Shown: positions 1 through 11,344 of the stretch, one piece after another
Layout of the letters: each line of letters opens with the position of its first letter
Position numbering within the stretch: the first letter of the stretch is position 1
Assembly (NCBI RefSeq): GCF_043290135.1
Contig: NC_134705.1
Coordinates: 54,653,771-54,717,770 of the forward strand
Length of the DNA: 64,000 bases
Direction of reading: 5' to 3'
Origin: Rhipicephalus microplus
Taxonomy: Eukaryota > Arthropoda > Arachnida > Ixodida > Ixodidae
Made by a program: the position numbers and the translations under genes
Notes under the pieces: generated by a model
The model's database searches: none
Seen by the model: the letters and a program-made list of their open reading frames with translations, nothing else
What the model was told of the DNA's origin: nothing

Positions 1-30
1 AGAATTTTCAGGTTCGTCGACGACTACCTG

Positions 31-987
31 GTGGTTTTTAAGTGTGAATCTGCTAGAGTAATGGGGTTGTCATCTGATGTAATTGAAGTTTTTAGTGACT
101 GCTTGAGTCCACTCGTACTGACCCATGAACTCCCAGTGAACAACTCGATTCGCTTCCTAGACATGAGACTTTTGTTCAGCGTGAATCACGCATGCTGGAT
201 GTATGAGCCTCGCGCTATGAAACCGCTTTTGTCTTTTAAATCAGCGCATAGCAAATTGGTTAAGAGAGGCATAGTGAACACCTGCTTCACTAATGCCCTG
301 GACAGATCATGTTTCCATATGATGGAAACAAGCTTCCAAAATCAAGTTGAGCGTCTGAAAGAAGCTGGCTACCCGGATTCGCTTCTCATTTCTGTGGCAG
401 AAACAATAAAAAAGAAGAAAAAGCCCAGAAGCAGAGAGAGCACTAATGACAGAGACAAAAGCAAACGTGACAAAGTCGCGGTAATCCCTTACAAGCACCA
501 GCTATCTCACAAGATAAAAAAGCTCGGTCAGCGCATGGGCGTAAAGGTCGTTTTTTCGGCACCTTACAAGCTCTCTCAGCTAGCCAAAATGACATGTGTA
601 AACAATAGGCCCAAACAAGCTTGCACTGTCAGGCATAAAACCCAGTTTGTCAGATGTGACATGAATGTAGTATATAGAATTCCGCTATCTTGTGGTGCGT
701 GTTACATCGGGCAGACTGGGAGATGCCTAAATGAGCGCCTGCGCGAGCACGCACGCAATGTGCGCACTGGCAATGAGGGTTTTTTAGCTCAGCACATCAG
801 TAGGTGTGGCTGCCTTGCGCAGTTCGAAAGCACGGTCGTAATGTTCAGGCACAAAGACGATCATACCCGTATGATCGTCGAAGCGGAAAAAATGGCACGG
901 GAACCAGAACACTGCGTCAGCAAACCGTCGTTAGCTCTTTTAGATAAAGAGCTACGGTATCTGGCAAGTGGCGCACATGGTCCTTGA
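31..987 (+). pseudogene. Penelope-like element: RT C-terminus plus GIY-YIG endonuclease (5'-truncated)
   Basis: An open frame of about 318 codons, entered at a GTG, so no true start is implied. The first 120 residues match the region after the palm of Penelope-like reverse transcriptases: IRFLDMRL followed by a conserved F-x-S-AHSKLVKRGIV stretch. A basic Lys/Arg-rich linker follows at residues 125-150. Residues 215-265 carry a GIY-YIG nuclease core (CGACYIGQTGR, then LNERLREH). In this family the reverse transcriptase extends chromosome ends or nicked DNA and the GIY-YIG domain makes the nick. The catalytic palm of the RT is absent, so this is a 5'-truncated copy or continues left of the window. 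The frame is otherwise intact, which suggests a fairly recent copy. Confidence 0.88.
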
Positions 988-1165
988 ATCTGCTTTTGTC
1001 AAACGTTCACGTTTTGTCGATTGTTAAGTGCTAAGTCATCAGTTTTTGTTGATTTTCGTGTTTTCTGTTTCTGTTTCAGTCATATATATGTGGTTTGTGA
1101 AAAATAAACCTTCAGTTGATAGTCTGCGCTTGTCCTTGTATCTTCTTGTCGTCCGTGTTTACTAC
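988..1165 (+). mobile_element. Penelope-like element 3' tail
   Basis: Non-coding sequence directly after the GIY-YIG stop. It contains AATAAA and a TTCAGTTGATAGTCTGCGCT-like block. A related block occurs in reverse orientation at about 58195-58260, next to another insertion with target duplication, so it is taken as the Penelope 3' end. The exact end is uncertain. Confidence 0.55.
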
Positions 1166-1382
1166 CGCGCAGTTACATACGTCGATCATGAATCACCAAC
1201 TCGCCCAATCGTCCACACTGCGTTTCAAACAAACGTTTACTCGAGTAAACGATAGTTCGAGTTTTGCTTCAAACCGTTCTTTCAGCATCCGCGTCGGCGC
1301 CCGTTTCAACAGAGTCAACGCCGTGCGCCCCGGTGCACCTTTGCATCCCATCAAGGTTTTCTTCGAGTAGATGGCTCATAGT

Positions 1383-2018
1383 TTTTAGTGGCGAAGCTCC
1401 TTAAGCCGTATGTCTGCGTCGGCGTTGTATGTAGAAGTGGTAGTTGTCGACGTCGTAGTAGCAGGTAGCGACTTCTCGTTTTGTCTTTGGAATATCTGCT
1501 GGATGGTGGTACTTCTGTATTATGAATATATGATTAAAAAATATGAGTTAGTGGTGCTTGGAATGTTCTCTAGATGGACGAACGGGCTGAGAGACAGAGA
1601 TACATGAATGGACGCACGGAACGATAGACACGTAGACGGACGGATGGATGCACGGATAAACGAACGCACGAATAAACGCACAGACAGTTGAATGAACAGA
1701 CAAACGGGTGCACGGACTTAATGATGAACAGAAAGATGCACAGTGGACGGATGCACAGACTGATGGACAGATGCCTTGACGGAGGAAAGGACGCACGCTT
1801 GGACAAACGCAGGGACGAATGCATAGGCAGATGCACAGATGGACGCACGGACGGATGAACGCAGAGACGAACGGATGCTGACGGAGTAATGGACGCTTTG
1901 CCACACTTATCATCATTAAATTCGTGTATATGCTGTGGTATTTTAGGGGCGAAGATCCTTAAGTCGTGCTTCGTGCGTCCAGGATGTATGTAGTAGTAGG
2001 AGCAGCAGTAGCAGCAGC

Positions 2019-2064
<46 letters not shown>

Positions 2065-2485
2065 ATAGTATAGTAGTAGTAGTAGTAGTAGTAGTAGGTA
2101 GCCACCTCTCTCGTTCAGTCCTTGGAACATCCGCTTGATGGCGGTACTTCTATATAATGAATATATCATGTGAAAAGGAGAGATGGTGGTACTTGGCTTG
2201 TTCACTAGTTGAACGGATGGCGCACGGATGGAGAGACAAACAAGCAGACAGATGGATGGATGGACACGCGGACGGACAGGCAGGTGTACGGACGAACAGA
2301 TGGACACACAGACGGACGCACGGCGGACAGACACACTGTTGGACGCATGGACAGACGGATGGACGCACAAACAGACGTACGGACTGACGGAAGCAAGTAC
2401 GAATGAAAGGATGGAAGCGCAGACGGACTGACAGAGACGTAACCCCACTCATGATCATTCACTCTGCGGATATGCTGTGATTTTT
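1383..2485. repeat. Two tandem copies of a ~558-bp minisatellite-bearing unit
   Basis: The unit starts with gcgaagctccttaag at 1391 and recurs at 1949, a period of 558. Both copies share, in order, the GCGAAG-TCCTTAAG start, a variable trinucleotide or GTAG stretch, a tggtggtacttct-type block, a long degenerate GACGGA/GACAGA/ACGCACGG tract (about 1578-1890 and 2216-2440), and a closing block ending in tatgctgtg. Long frames in the tract on both strands, rich in Ser/Val/Cys/His/Pro or Trp/Thr/Asp/Arg, follow from the repeat and are not genes. Confidence 0.75.
1987..2098. repeat. AGC/TAG trinucleotide microsatellite
   Basis: A run of AGCAGT then TAG units inside the second 558-bp copy, with a few interruptions. 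The first copy has only a short GTAGTAGCAGGTAG stretch here, so the length difference is local expansion. Confidence 0.9.
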
Positions 2486-2693
2486 GTGCACTCCCTGTTG
2501 TGAAGTCTATATGCCCAACAACACAGTGTTACGAAAATATCAGTTTGGGTAAACTAACGACAGTCGCCTGCCACAGCTCTCACTCTTCGCTTAAGGTACT
2601 GCTACCCATAGAGTTTCCTAAATGTATACTAGAGGGAATTCTCGATGGTATATATGGGAGTTTCAGCGCAGGCACTTCAGCGGGCATAGGAAG

Positions 2694-2974
2694 GATGGGT
2701 AGTACGCGAATTTGCCTAAACTAATATTTCCTGGCTCCGTATCTGTTCGTTTTGCGTGGAGCTGCTTTCTCACAAAAAAAGAAATGAGCGAATGTCCAGT
2801 GGTTGCGCTTCACCACCTTATTAATTTAGGCTTATCATTCCAAATCGGGTCACGATGTTTAAAAGTGTTCGCTTTTTCTTTCAAAACAAAACCGAAACAC
2901 AGCAATAAACGAAGCCACAAGTGCGACTCACTGCCGGCAAGTACAAAGGATAGGCAAATCGATGTACTACCCAT
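2694..2974. repeat. Imperfect inverted repeat pair
   Basis: The block atgggtagtacgcgaatttg at 2695 recurs in reverse complement with a few changes at about 2950-2974 (aggcaaatcgatgtactacc). The arms are about 22 bp, roughly 230 bp apart. It could be a small foldback element or two ends of a dispersed repeat in opposite orientation. No coding similarity is seen between them. Confidence 0.4.
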
Positions 2975-2989
2975 CATTTCCATGGTCAC

Positions 2990-3290
2990 TGAACCATCGC
3001 AGCGCCAGAGTTTTCTCAACTTAATTTAAAGAAACTTGATGCTGCTCCCTAAATGCAGTATTTCAGAGCAAGCAAAATGGCATAAGACAGGTGAAGAAGG
3101 TTTGATTCCTACGACAGAGAGAAGCCAGTACTTGAAAGCTGACTGCTACACCTCTCCAGGTCAGAAGTAGAGCTCGAGGCAACGCCCACCGAAAAGGTCA
3201 GCGCAGTAGCTCACCCAATGGAAATGACAATTTGATCTGGCAGCAAATTACAACAAGCAACCCTATCGAAAAAACTGCCTTGGTGGATAC
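2990..3290. other. No gene seen
   Basis: No frame with recognisable similarity, no tRNA-like boxes and no clear repeat structure. Confidence 0.5.
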
Positions 3291-3626
3291 TGGAAAACAT
3301 GGTGGGCGTAGTGGAAATAATGGTGGGTATGATGGATATTATGACGGATATGGTGGGACGTAGTGGAAATTATGGCGGAAATGGCGAGACATATTGGGTG
3401 GTATGGTGTACAGAAGATAGGTAAAGTGGAAACGATGGTAGAAAGTAGAGGCTTGATAGTGGGCAATCGTGGGACGCTCTGCCCACCATTGCGATAGTGC
3501 TGGGAAGCACTAAGCTGATGGTGGGTGGTGCTGATTATGGTGGGCCACATGGTGCACTAAGCTGAGAAGCTCTTCCCACCATTGCGATATTGCTGGGAAG
3601 CGGTAAGCAGATGATGGGGGGGGGGG
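3290..3626. repeat. GGTGG-rich simple region and 93-bp-offset direct repeat
   Basis: From 3297 to 3420 the sequence is a degenerate GGTGGG/ATGG/GTGG simple region. After it, the block cccaccattgcgatagtgct at 3482 recurs at 3575 with one mismatch, and similarity covers about 50 bp, so this is a direct repeat with a 93-bp period. The second copy ends in an uninterrupted G run near 3615. Confidence 0.7.
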
Positions 3627-3629
3627 GGC

Positions 3630-4380
3630 TTATAACGGCGGGTAGTTTATATAGTGTATCAAGCTTGGATCTGTACACAACAGCCATGGCATCAATTAAC
3701 CTAAATGAAGCATTTTTATTGTGTACGTTGTCCGCGCAAGAAGCAACAAACATCAATGCAGCACTCCCAGAAAACGTATGTCTCCCCTCACCGACAGCCG
3801 CCGGTCGCACTCACCGGCACTTCACTAGCTTTTATGCGAAAACACAGACTTGGCAATTCGTATGCTTGTGGAACCAATGTGATAGCGTAATAATTCCGGC
3901 ACACTCCATTTGTTTTGGCCAAGCCGTTATGTAGTTGTTCCTATAGCGAAAAAGCTGCAGCAGTGCACTGGCACGACTGCCCTCTACGTTGCGCGAAAAG
4001 CATGCCACTACTCAATCAATTAAATTAGGTGAGCGTATATATAAAATGAGCGTAGAGGCGTCATAAAGTGCGAGCAGATGTTGTCCTTTGAAACGAGTGC
4101 GAAACGGATATTGAACTTTGTAGACCCTGCCAGTAAACTGCAGCTGCTCGCCAGTCCACTTGGTTTTTTTTTATAGTGCGATTGTGAATTGTAAAAAAAA
4201 ACAAACTCAGTGCTGGTGCCATTATCGCAGTGGCAATCATTACATGCAGCTGTTGCTTGTGTTTAATAAATGTGCAAATTTTAGTAGAAGGTGCATATCT
4301 CCCCCAGTCGAGTACACGACAAATAAAACTGAAGTTTAACCGTAAATTTATATGTCAACTAGCTATTTAACACTCGACGT
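3630..4380. other. No gene seen
   Basis: Several short frames but none with recognisable family features. The region is AT-rich from about 4010. Confidence 0.5.
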
Positions 4381-4387
4381 ATGTCAT

Positions 4388-4465
4388 GTTGTTACGGCGC
4401 AGTGGTTAGTGTCTCCGAATGGGGATCTACAGGTTGCACATTCGATCCTCCGTTGCAGTTTTTTT
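4388..4465 (+). repeat. tRNA-like (Pol III A/B box) sequence, probable SINE head
   Basis: GCGCAGTGGTTAGTGTC resembles a Pol III A box, and 30-35 bases later GGTTGCACATTCGATCC resembles a B box. A T-run follows. No acceptor stem can be paired, so it is not a functional tRNA. It differs from the other tRNA-like sequences in the window and would be a separate SINE family. Confidence 0.45.
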
Positions 4466-4469
4466 TCCT

Positions 4470-5499
4470 GGGACTGTGTTATTTTTACATAGTTTTTTAT
4501 ACAATTTTTTATTTTTTGTGGCAGCTCGTCACGGTGATTCTGACGCCATTTCGCGCTCAAGCGTTGCCAGCACTGCAGCACCCACCATATCCCACCATGC
4601 GCCAAGGTGGACCTTTTCCAGCATTCAGCCACTGCATTAATCCTCTAAAATAGTGGGTTGTAGTTTACACCATGCCGGCCATCCGTTTTTTTTTCCAATA
4701 GGGAAGTAATAAGCTGTCTGGTTTAAAAAGGTGTACAATCTAACTTTTCTCACGACTTCATACACTCCAGAGATGCGCTATATGATCATCTCTCACAAAA
4801 CACTTGATCGAAAACTTCCTCTTTTGGGTTTGGCGCTTCAATAAAATTGTTCAACTCACGCTGATAATTGTAGTCTTCGTTTCTTGTAAATTCATCTGTC
4901 TTCTCCTTGTATGCTTGTATGAAGGTTATTTCTCCATTGTCTTGTAAATGGTCGCTGATTTCGTTTCTGCGACATGAAACGGTTTCCGCTCAGTAGCTGC
5001 TGTGAACAGCATCCACATGTTCAACATTTATCACAGAAAATACTGTTACGCTACTATCGTTTTTTCTGAGACCTAGTTTTGAAATCAAGCAATAAAAATT
5101 ATCGTTGTCGTTACTCAAAAGCACGAAGGAAGGCTCAATTACAAGGACGTGCGAATAATGTTTTTTTTCAAATCCCCACTTTTAATCCACCTGATTCAAT
5201 TGAGGCGTTGGAAGAAGTATTGGGTAAACCCTTCGTCACGCGAGTTCTTCATACGTATATACAGACTCGCCTTCAGGAATCGACTTAACTTTATTTAGAC
5301 CATCATAGATGCCTATAACTTATATTCGAAGTATGGGTGTTCATGTCGGGGTGCAGGAGCAAGCTTTCACGAGTGTGCACCAATGGTTCAAGCCATTACT
5401 TTATTCACCCTAACAAATGCGTCAAACAACTTGTATATTTTGGCGCGTTCGTCACCACAACAAAAACGCCAAGCTTTCACGGATGGCGCAGCACTGTCA
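4470..5499. other. No gene seen
   Basis: AT-rich sequence with short frames only. No family recognised. Confidence 0.5.
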
Positions 5500-5726
5500 C
5501 AGCGAAAGCTATGCACCGAGCCTTTTCAATACACCTATCGGGTAACTACCGCAAGAACACTTGCGGGGCTCCCACTACGGCATTAGTTATAAATATTTCT
5601 GGTTAGTACACGAGCATTAGCAATGCTACGCTTCGTCATTCTTTTGAGAAGTGTTGTATTTGCTAAACATGTGCAAGAAATTTGAAATTCGAAGCATTCC
5701 TTAGCGAACTTCCACGACTTTGAGCA

Positions 5727-5758
<32 letters not shown>

Positions 5759-5759
5759 C

Positions 5760-5791
<32 letters not shown>

Positions 5792-5849
5792 GTCTATCTA
5801 TCTATCTATCTATCTATCTACCTATCTACCTATCTATCTATCTATCTAT
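5727..5849. repeat. (TATC)n microsatellite
   Basis: About 30 TATC units with scattered CATC, TGTC and TACC variants, directly left of the 147-bp tandem array. Confidence 0.95.
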
Positions 5850-5869
5850 GACATTTAGTTATCCTGGCC

Positions 5870-7530
5870 GTTCCAATAATGGGTCCATACGAAAATTGGA
5901 ATGGCACACCATAACTGTATGACGAGCATAAGAGACAAGTGAAAACATGAAAATTGTGAAATTTCTGTAATGAATGTCATGATTTACATTTCATGATCTT
6001 GCTGCTCTTGCGGTAGTGTCATTCACGTCCCATGTTGCAAAACTGGTATGGTATGACATGACTGCATGGCTAACACAAGCGGCAAACCGTAACATGAAAA
6101 TCAAGATATGTGTGTCATGTAACAACATGACCACACCCCACGCTCATGATGCGCTCACGGCCGTTTCGCTAGCTTTGCATGTACCAAGTTTGGTACTACG
6201 GGACGTGAATGAATGACGAAGCTAGGTGACTGGTGCAAACATGATAATCATGAGATGCGTGTGATGTAGCAACATGTACACATGCAAAGCTCATGAAGAG
6301 CTCGCGGCTGTTTCGCTAGCTTAGCATATACCAAATTTGGTACTATGGGACGTGAATGAATGATTAAGCTAGGTGACTGGTACAAACATAATAATCATGA
6401 GATGCGTGTGATGTAGCAACATGACATATGCAAAGCTACATGCGAAGCTAGCTGTTTCGCTAGCTTCCCCAATACCAAGTTTGTCACTATGGGACGTGAA
6501 TGTAAAGTGAAGGTATGTGACGGGTGCAAACATGCTAATCATGAGATGCGTATCATGCAACAACATCACAACCTGCTACGCTCATGATGAACTCACGGCC
6601 ATTTCGCTAGCTTCACATGTACCGAATTCGGTATACGTGACGCGAACGAATGACATAAGTAAATGACATGGCCAAACATGATAACCATGACATGCGTGTC
6701 ATATAACAACATGACTACATGCCACACTCACGATAATCTCGCGGCCATTTCGCTACCTTCACAGATGCCAAACGTGGTATTACGTCACGTGAATGGATGA
6801 CGCAGCTATGTGATTGGTGCAAGCATGACAATCGTGAGATACGTGTCATGAAAGACCATGAATAAATGCCGAACTCAAGAAACCCGGCGTGCGGGCGCGC
6901 CGGTGTTCGTTTCGTCGCGTCACGCCGGTGATGCCATGCCTGGCGCTGATCTGCCTGCCATTTACTCGCAAGCGTGCGCCAAGCTGAGTTGCTTTGACGC
7001 ATGCGCGTTTGAGCACCCGGCGTCCCTCCGTCAGGAAGAGAGGCAGACGCGTTGATGTAAGGTTAACGTCATCGGTGCTAAATGCAGCATGTCATGTTTC
7101 GCTCCGGTTGCTTCCAGGCCCCGCTGACGGACGCTGGTCGCGTCGGTCACACATGGCATCAGATTATAGAGTGCTCGTGTTTTGCTCGCGTGGCGTCGCT
7201 GCGCCCAGCGTGCATGCGCGTCAACGTTACATCGGAGTATATTGGACCCTTCATAATGCGCTCACCCCAGATTCGCAAGCGTCACGTATGCCACAATTCA
7301 TATTACTGGATGTGAATCGACGACGCCGGTATGTGACTGGGAAAACATGAAAATCATGACATGCGTGTGATGTAAAACATGACTGTAGCCTATACTCATA
7401 ATGCGCTCGCGTCCGTTTCACTAGCTCCACATATATTAAATTTGGTATCACACGACGTGAATAGTCGATGAAGGTAAATGACACGTCCAAACATAATAAT
7501 AACGACATGGAAGTTATGTTAGGCATAATA
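5870..7530. repeat. Satellite-like tandem array, ~147-bp period, interrupted
   Basis: The anchor CATGATAATCATGAG and its variants start at 5946, 6093, 6240, 6387, 6531, 6677 and 6824, spaced 147, 147, 147, 144, 146 and 147. Two further units have anchors at 7346 and 7492, 146 apart. Each unit also holds a GTTTCGCTAGCTT block, the palindrome TACCAAATTTGGTA or a variant, and GGGACGTGAATGAATG. Units differ by point changes. Between about 6885 and 7240 a GC-richer unrelated stretch interrupts the array. Confidence 0.85.
6885..7240. other. GC-rich interruption of the 147-bp array
   Basis: This stretch has many CG dinucleotides and none of the array anchors. Frames cross it but match no family I recognise. 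It may be an inserted element or a CpG-rich segment. No target duplication was found by eye. Confidence 0.4.
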
Positions 7531-8331
7531 GAGCTCTTCCTCCTGACGTTGCGCTCATTTACATATCAACCTTCCTCATTCGTGCTTCGCATATCATCGA
7601 TTCCCACTGAACGTCCATGGGATCTGATACTTTTTTGGACTAATTGTTCATGCAGTGGCTGACGACGATGAGGAATCATGCCTGAAGTTGGTATGCTTCA
7701 TACTTTATTAGGTGATCAAAAACAACTGTTTAATGAGTTGGAGCATTGTAAGACTCACTCGTTACGCTATTCGCATTGTGTGACGCCTTGTGTGCTTTTG
7801 TAACTTTAAAACGTTTTATTACTCAAACGCTATTCCTTACCCAACAGCAAGCCTGCCTAAGGGAAGTTTCGGATCAAGTCTCAAGCACCAACGTGGCTCA
7901 GTGGTATAATACTGGGCTCGCCCGCGGTGAATCTGGGTTTGAGCCCCGCTGTGTTCTTAGTACAAGTTTATTTCTTCTTAATTCCCGATAGTGGTTATGA
8001 ACACCGGCGTTGGCGGATATCTACGGCACTGCGCGTGACCCAAGTTTTGATCATAAAGCAGCTTTCGCTGTAAAAAAAAACTTAATTTGTACTCCGCAGC
8101 TTGAATAGGTGAAACGGTCTCGTTTCCCGCAAGCTTACACTTCCCCTATCTCAGCCTATACTCTGAGAAGACTCCCACAGTCTATGGCTCAATCCAGTTT
8201 CACATCTTTCTGTTTCCATCAATGTGAACACTACGTCGATTCGCAGAGTTTCCTGGCTGTGTAGACTCAGTTCACTCACCATGCTAGAGTACCTCGATGC
8301 ACGCGTCGAACGAGCTCATCGAGGCAATCTA

Positions 8332-9084
8332 AGGCGATCAGCTATGTTGTGCCACGAACATCGATGAAACTGAACGGTGAAGGATGAAGAGGTCAGTGGG
8401 GAACTTGTGCGGAATGGCAAAAAACAGGCACGAGGGGTTCAGAAATATGAAAACAAGATTGGGGGACCCTTCTTTTCTTTTAAGAGTTGAACGCGACAGT
8501 CACATCCGGTCAATAGTGCGTACTTCAACCACTTACTGTGTGAAAACTTTTCCAACTTGCTATGCCCCAACTATGTGGCCTTAAGGGTTCAGTAGCACAT
8601 GCGCTTTTTGTAGTGGGTGACTGGATTCAAGCCGTGAAGCCGTATTGATTACCCCATCTTTCAACACTCTATGGCAACGTACGCTTGTACTGCGTGTTAT
8701 TACGACACTATTTCATGTTGTGTTTTGAACCATGTAATAGGACGCGTGTGTTAGGCTAAAACATTAAAGTTAATTTCTCTGCATTACTAGGTATAGGCAG
8801 TTATTCACCGGTATTTAGAAGCACAGACGTGGCTGTGTGGTAGAAAAACTGCTTGGCACGCAAATGGTTTGCGTTCAATCCTTGCTTCTAATTAGATTCA
8901 TTTATTATTTATTTTATTAGCTAAGTAGTGCCAGGAACATCGATGAGATTGAACAGTGAAGAAAAAAAAGGTCAGAGATGACCTTGTGTGGTGTGGCAGA
9001 AAGGCTGGCAGGAGGGGTCCAGAAATTTAAAAACAAGATTAGGCACCCTTCTTCTCTTTTGATAGTTGAACGCGACAGCATTTA
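8332..9084 (+). repeat. Direct repeat pair (8332-8507 and 8921-9084)
   Basis: Both copies run through GTGCCA-GAACATCGATGA, GGTCAG, GAGGGGT-CAGAAAT, AACAAGATT and CCCTTCTT, and end in AGTTGAACGCGACAG. Between them, at about 8822-8885, lies another tRNA-like stretch (GTGGCTGTGTGGTAG, then GCGTTCAATCC). The pair probably represents two copies of one dispersed element. Confidence 0.65.
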
Positions 9085-9222
9085 TTTGCAAGATTCTGAA
9101 TTTTTCGGCCACGCAGAGATCAAGATTTTTCGCTCACAACCAAAGACGCTGACACCGACGCCGACACCGACGCCGAGAGTTTTGTGAAATGAGCTCTTTG
9201 GCGATGTTGCGTTAAAAGACCC
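9064..9222. mobile_element. MITE-like element with imperfect terminal inverted repeats
   Basis: The left end AGTTGAACGCGACAGC is the imperfect inverse of the right end GCGATGTTGCGTTAAAAG. The inside contains a short GACACCGACGCC tandem stretch. No transposase is present, so it would be non-autonomous. Boundaries are approximate. Confidence 0.45.
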
Positions 9223-9451
9223 GCTTGCATTCAGGCCCTGGCGCAAGATGGACTTGTGCAAACGTTTTTTTGTGTGCTGTTATTACTACTTGGCTGATAA
9301 TATTATTCCATCTTATCAAAGTCATACTGCACTCCACAATCTTATGCTTTTTCTTTCATGACTAAACAAAAAAAGCCTTGATTTCCCGACAAACAACTTT
9401 CAGAAAGCATGCTAGCCCATAGCCGCAGACACAAACTTTAACAGTCTGGAC

Positions 9452-9507
9452 GCGCGTCTCTCATAATCATATGGTCGTTTGGGGACGTTAAACCCCAGAT
9501 ACCAATT
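9452..9507 (+). mobile_element. 56-bp 5'-truncated SINE tail with target duplication
   Basis: The stretch contains CGTCTCTCATAATCATATGG and GGGACGTTAAACCCC, the 3' tail of the SINE seen in full at 13922-14159. It is flanked by GTCTGGAC at 9444-9451 and again at 9508-9515, as expected for target-primed insertion. Only the tail was copied. Confidence 0.7.
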
Positions 9508-11020
9508 GTCTGGACACGTCGTGCTATTTGGTGGCGTTATGAGCAAGCGGACAAGCAGGGGCCAAGATGTAATCTGCCTTGTCGGACCGGAAATGCTTGC
9601 AGACCTCCAATAGTGTCTGACTTGAAGAAGTCTTTTACCGACAGCTATAACGATTCGAAAAATTGGCAGGATGAGTGACGGACGAGGAGTGGCAGGGGCA
9701 CCTCTCCGCTGAGCGTCAGCTCTTCGTGGCTTTCGTAGTTTTAGTACTGTGAGTTGGTGCGTTTGCGCGCCTTGCAACATTCCAACCTTGCAAGCACTGA
9801 CGTGGCTAGTAAAGTAGCATTCAGTACCCTGACAGCCCACTCGGTTAGGTTTAGGTTTCGATGTTGCGCCTTTTCGCTTGATAATTTTTTAAATGGCAGA
9901 GCATTGAAGCCATAGGACGCGTGACAAGTGTGTCTCAAGAAAATAATTACATGATTATCCTGACAGGGTAAAAACTTGTAGGAGATGGCCATTAAAGGCC
10001 TCGCGAAACGTGAAAGTTGACAGCCTGTGTCTTGAGTCGGTGGCGTGACCATGAGGGACACAAGTAATCATAATCATAATTGCGATCACGTTCGCAATGG
10101 TACAACCCAATGACGTAAAAGATCTCGCGAATTCCGTGATGGAAATTTGAGGGCATGTAACATGAAGTCACACAATGAAATCGCACACTGCATCGTCACT
10201 TGGAGAAATCTGGACCAATGGCGGAGGCAGCGAAAGACAAGACCACATGCAAGAAGTGTGTAATGTCTTCTTACATTGAGGCAGCGAAAAGTCACATTAG
10301 TATGAGATAGGTATAAAGTTGGCGTGAGGAACAATATGTCTTCTGCGGAAAAATAGAACATGGCTTCTGTCTTCGAGTAGTCTTAGATTATTCTTCAGGT
10401 ACCCTGTCACTTTTATCTCGTGGTACTGAAACACCAGAGATAGACAGCATCAGAGTAATTTTGTGCTGGTGGAATGGGCTGTGGCAAAATAAAGCCCCTT
10501 TGTAAAGACGTAAAAGAAGCACGCAACTTCATTAACAATAAAGACTCTGTGCTCTTCCTAGCAATTTTGTTGCAACGAACATGCACTTTGATAGGCTCTG
10601 CACCGATGCAGACTACTTTATTTTTTGATATGAGGTTGGCAATGACGTAACCATTACACACTTCATGTTTAATAATGTACACAATGAATTGATGCTCTTA
10701 TAAGTTCTTGCTTAGAAATTGATACGATGAAAAAATATTTGCACAATCACCCCTGTATTGCCTATATGCTGTTTTATATCGAGAAATGTCGTACGTGCCA
10801 TGACATATTACACTGCCCCACTCGAGGCGACTGCTCTCCTCTTACCGAAGTAGGGACAGTCTGTCTTAGACAACTGTTAAATAAAATCTATTGAATACCA
10901 GATGCTACAGTCATGACTTCTAACTGCACGTCTGCAGGGTCATACGCTGTTTTTCATCATTCGGCTCATTGAACTTTCAGTCGAGTCATCCCGTCGCATT
11001 TCTCTGTGCCTCTGTTATAT

Positions 11021-11021
11021 T

Positions 11022-11060
<39 letters not shown>
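11021..11060. repeat. (ATT)n microsatellite
   Basis: About 13 uninterrupted ATT units. Confidence 0.95.
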
Positions 11061-11344
11061 TCACTTGCATACACAAGGACACAGAGGAAAGAGGGAGAGA
11101 GCAAGCTGGCAACTGCCACCTGGAAGGGCACAACACTTGCTCACTCTTTCGGGAGGTTTATCATTTATTCCGGCAAGTGATGTTTGGTGTGAAAAATTTC
11201 ACTCATGTAAGCAATCGCTGTGAATAACTATGCTCTCAGGTGGTAACTAATATGCTTTTTCCCTTTTATAAGACCAGCCAGCACTGTCACTTGATTTTCT
11301 GACAAGCGTGAGCAGTGATGGAATAAATTAACTTACATAGTAAA

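Larger units (their letters stand above)
5500..8073 (+). repeat. TIR repeat with tRNA-like core (copy 1), split by a ~1.95-kb insertion
   Basis: The left part (about 5500-5690) starts with CACAGCGAAAGCT. The right part (about 7630-8073) ends with AGCTTTCGCTGT, its inverse, so terminal inverted repeats are present. The left part aligns with 61195-61390 and the right part with 61400-61830. The tRNA-like core is at about 7888-7950: CTCAGTGGTATAAT as A box and GGGTTTGAGCCCC as B box. Relative to the other copies, about 1.95 kb (microsatellite plus 147-bp array) lies between the halves. Element length without it is about 650 bp. Confidence 0.65.

Noticed and set aside
31..987. Homing endonuclease (GIY-YIG)
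   Set aside because: The GIY-YIG domain is fused to Penelope-type RT C-terminal sequence, so it belongs to a retroelement.
1570..2448. A 292-codon minus-strand frame rich in Ser, Val, Cys, His and Pro, and similar frames on both strands
   Set aside because: They translate a degenerate tetranucleotide-type minisatellite and TAG run; composition and presence on both strands show repeat artefact.
5870..7530. CRISPR-like array (147-bp period)
   Set aside because: The entire unit is conserved and there are no unique spacers; satellite-type tandem repeat.
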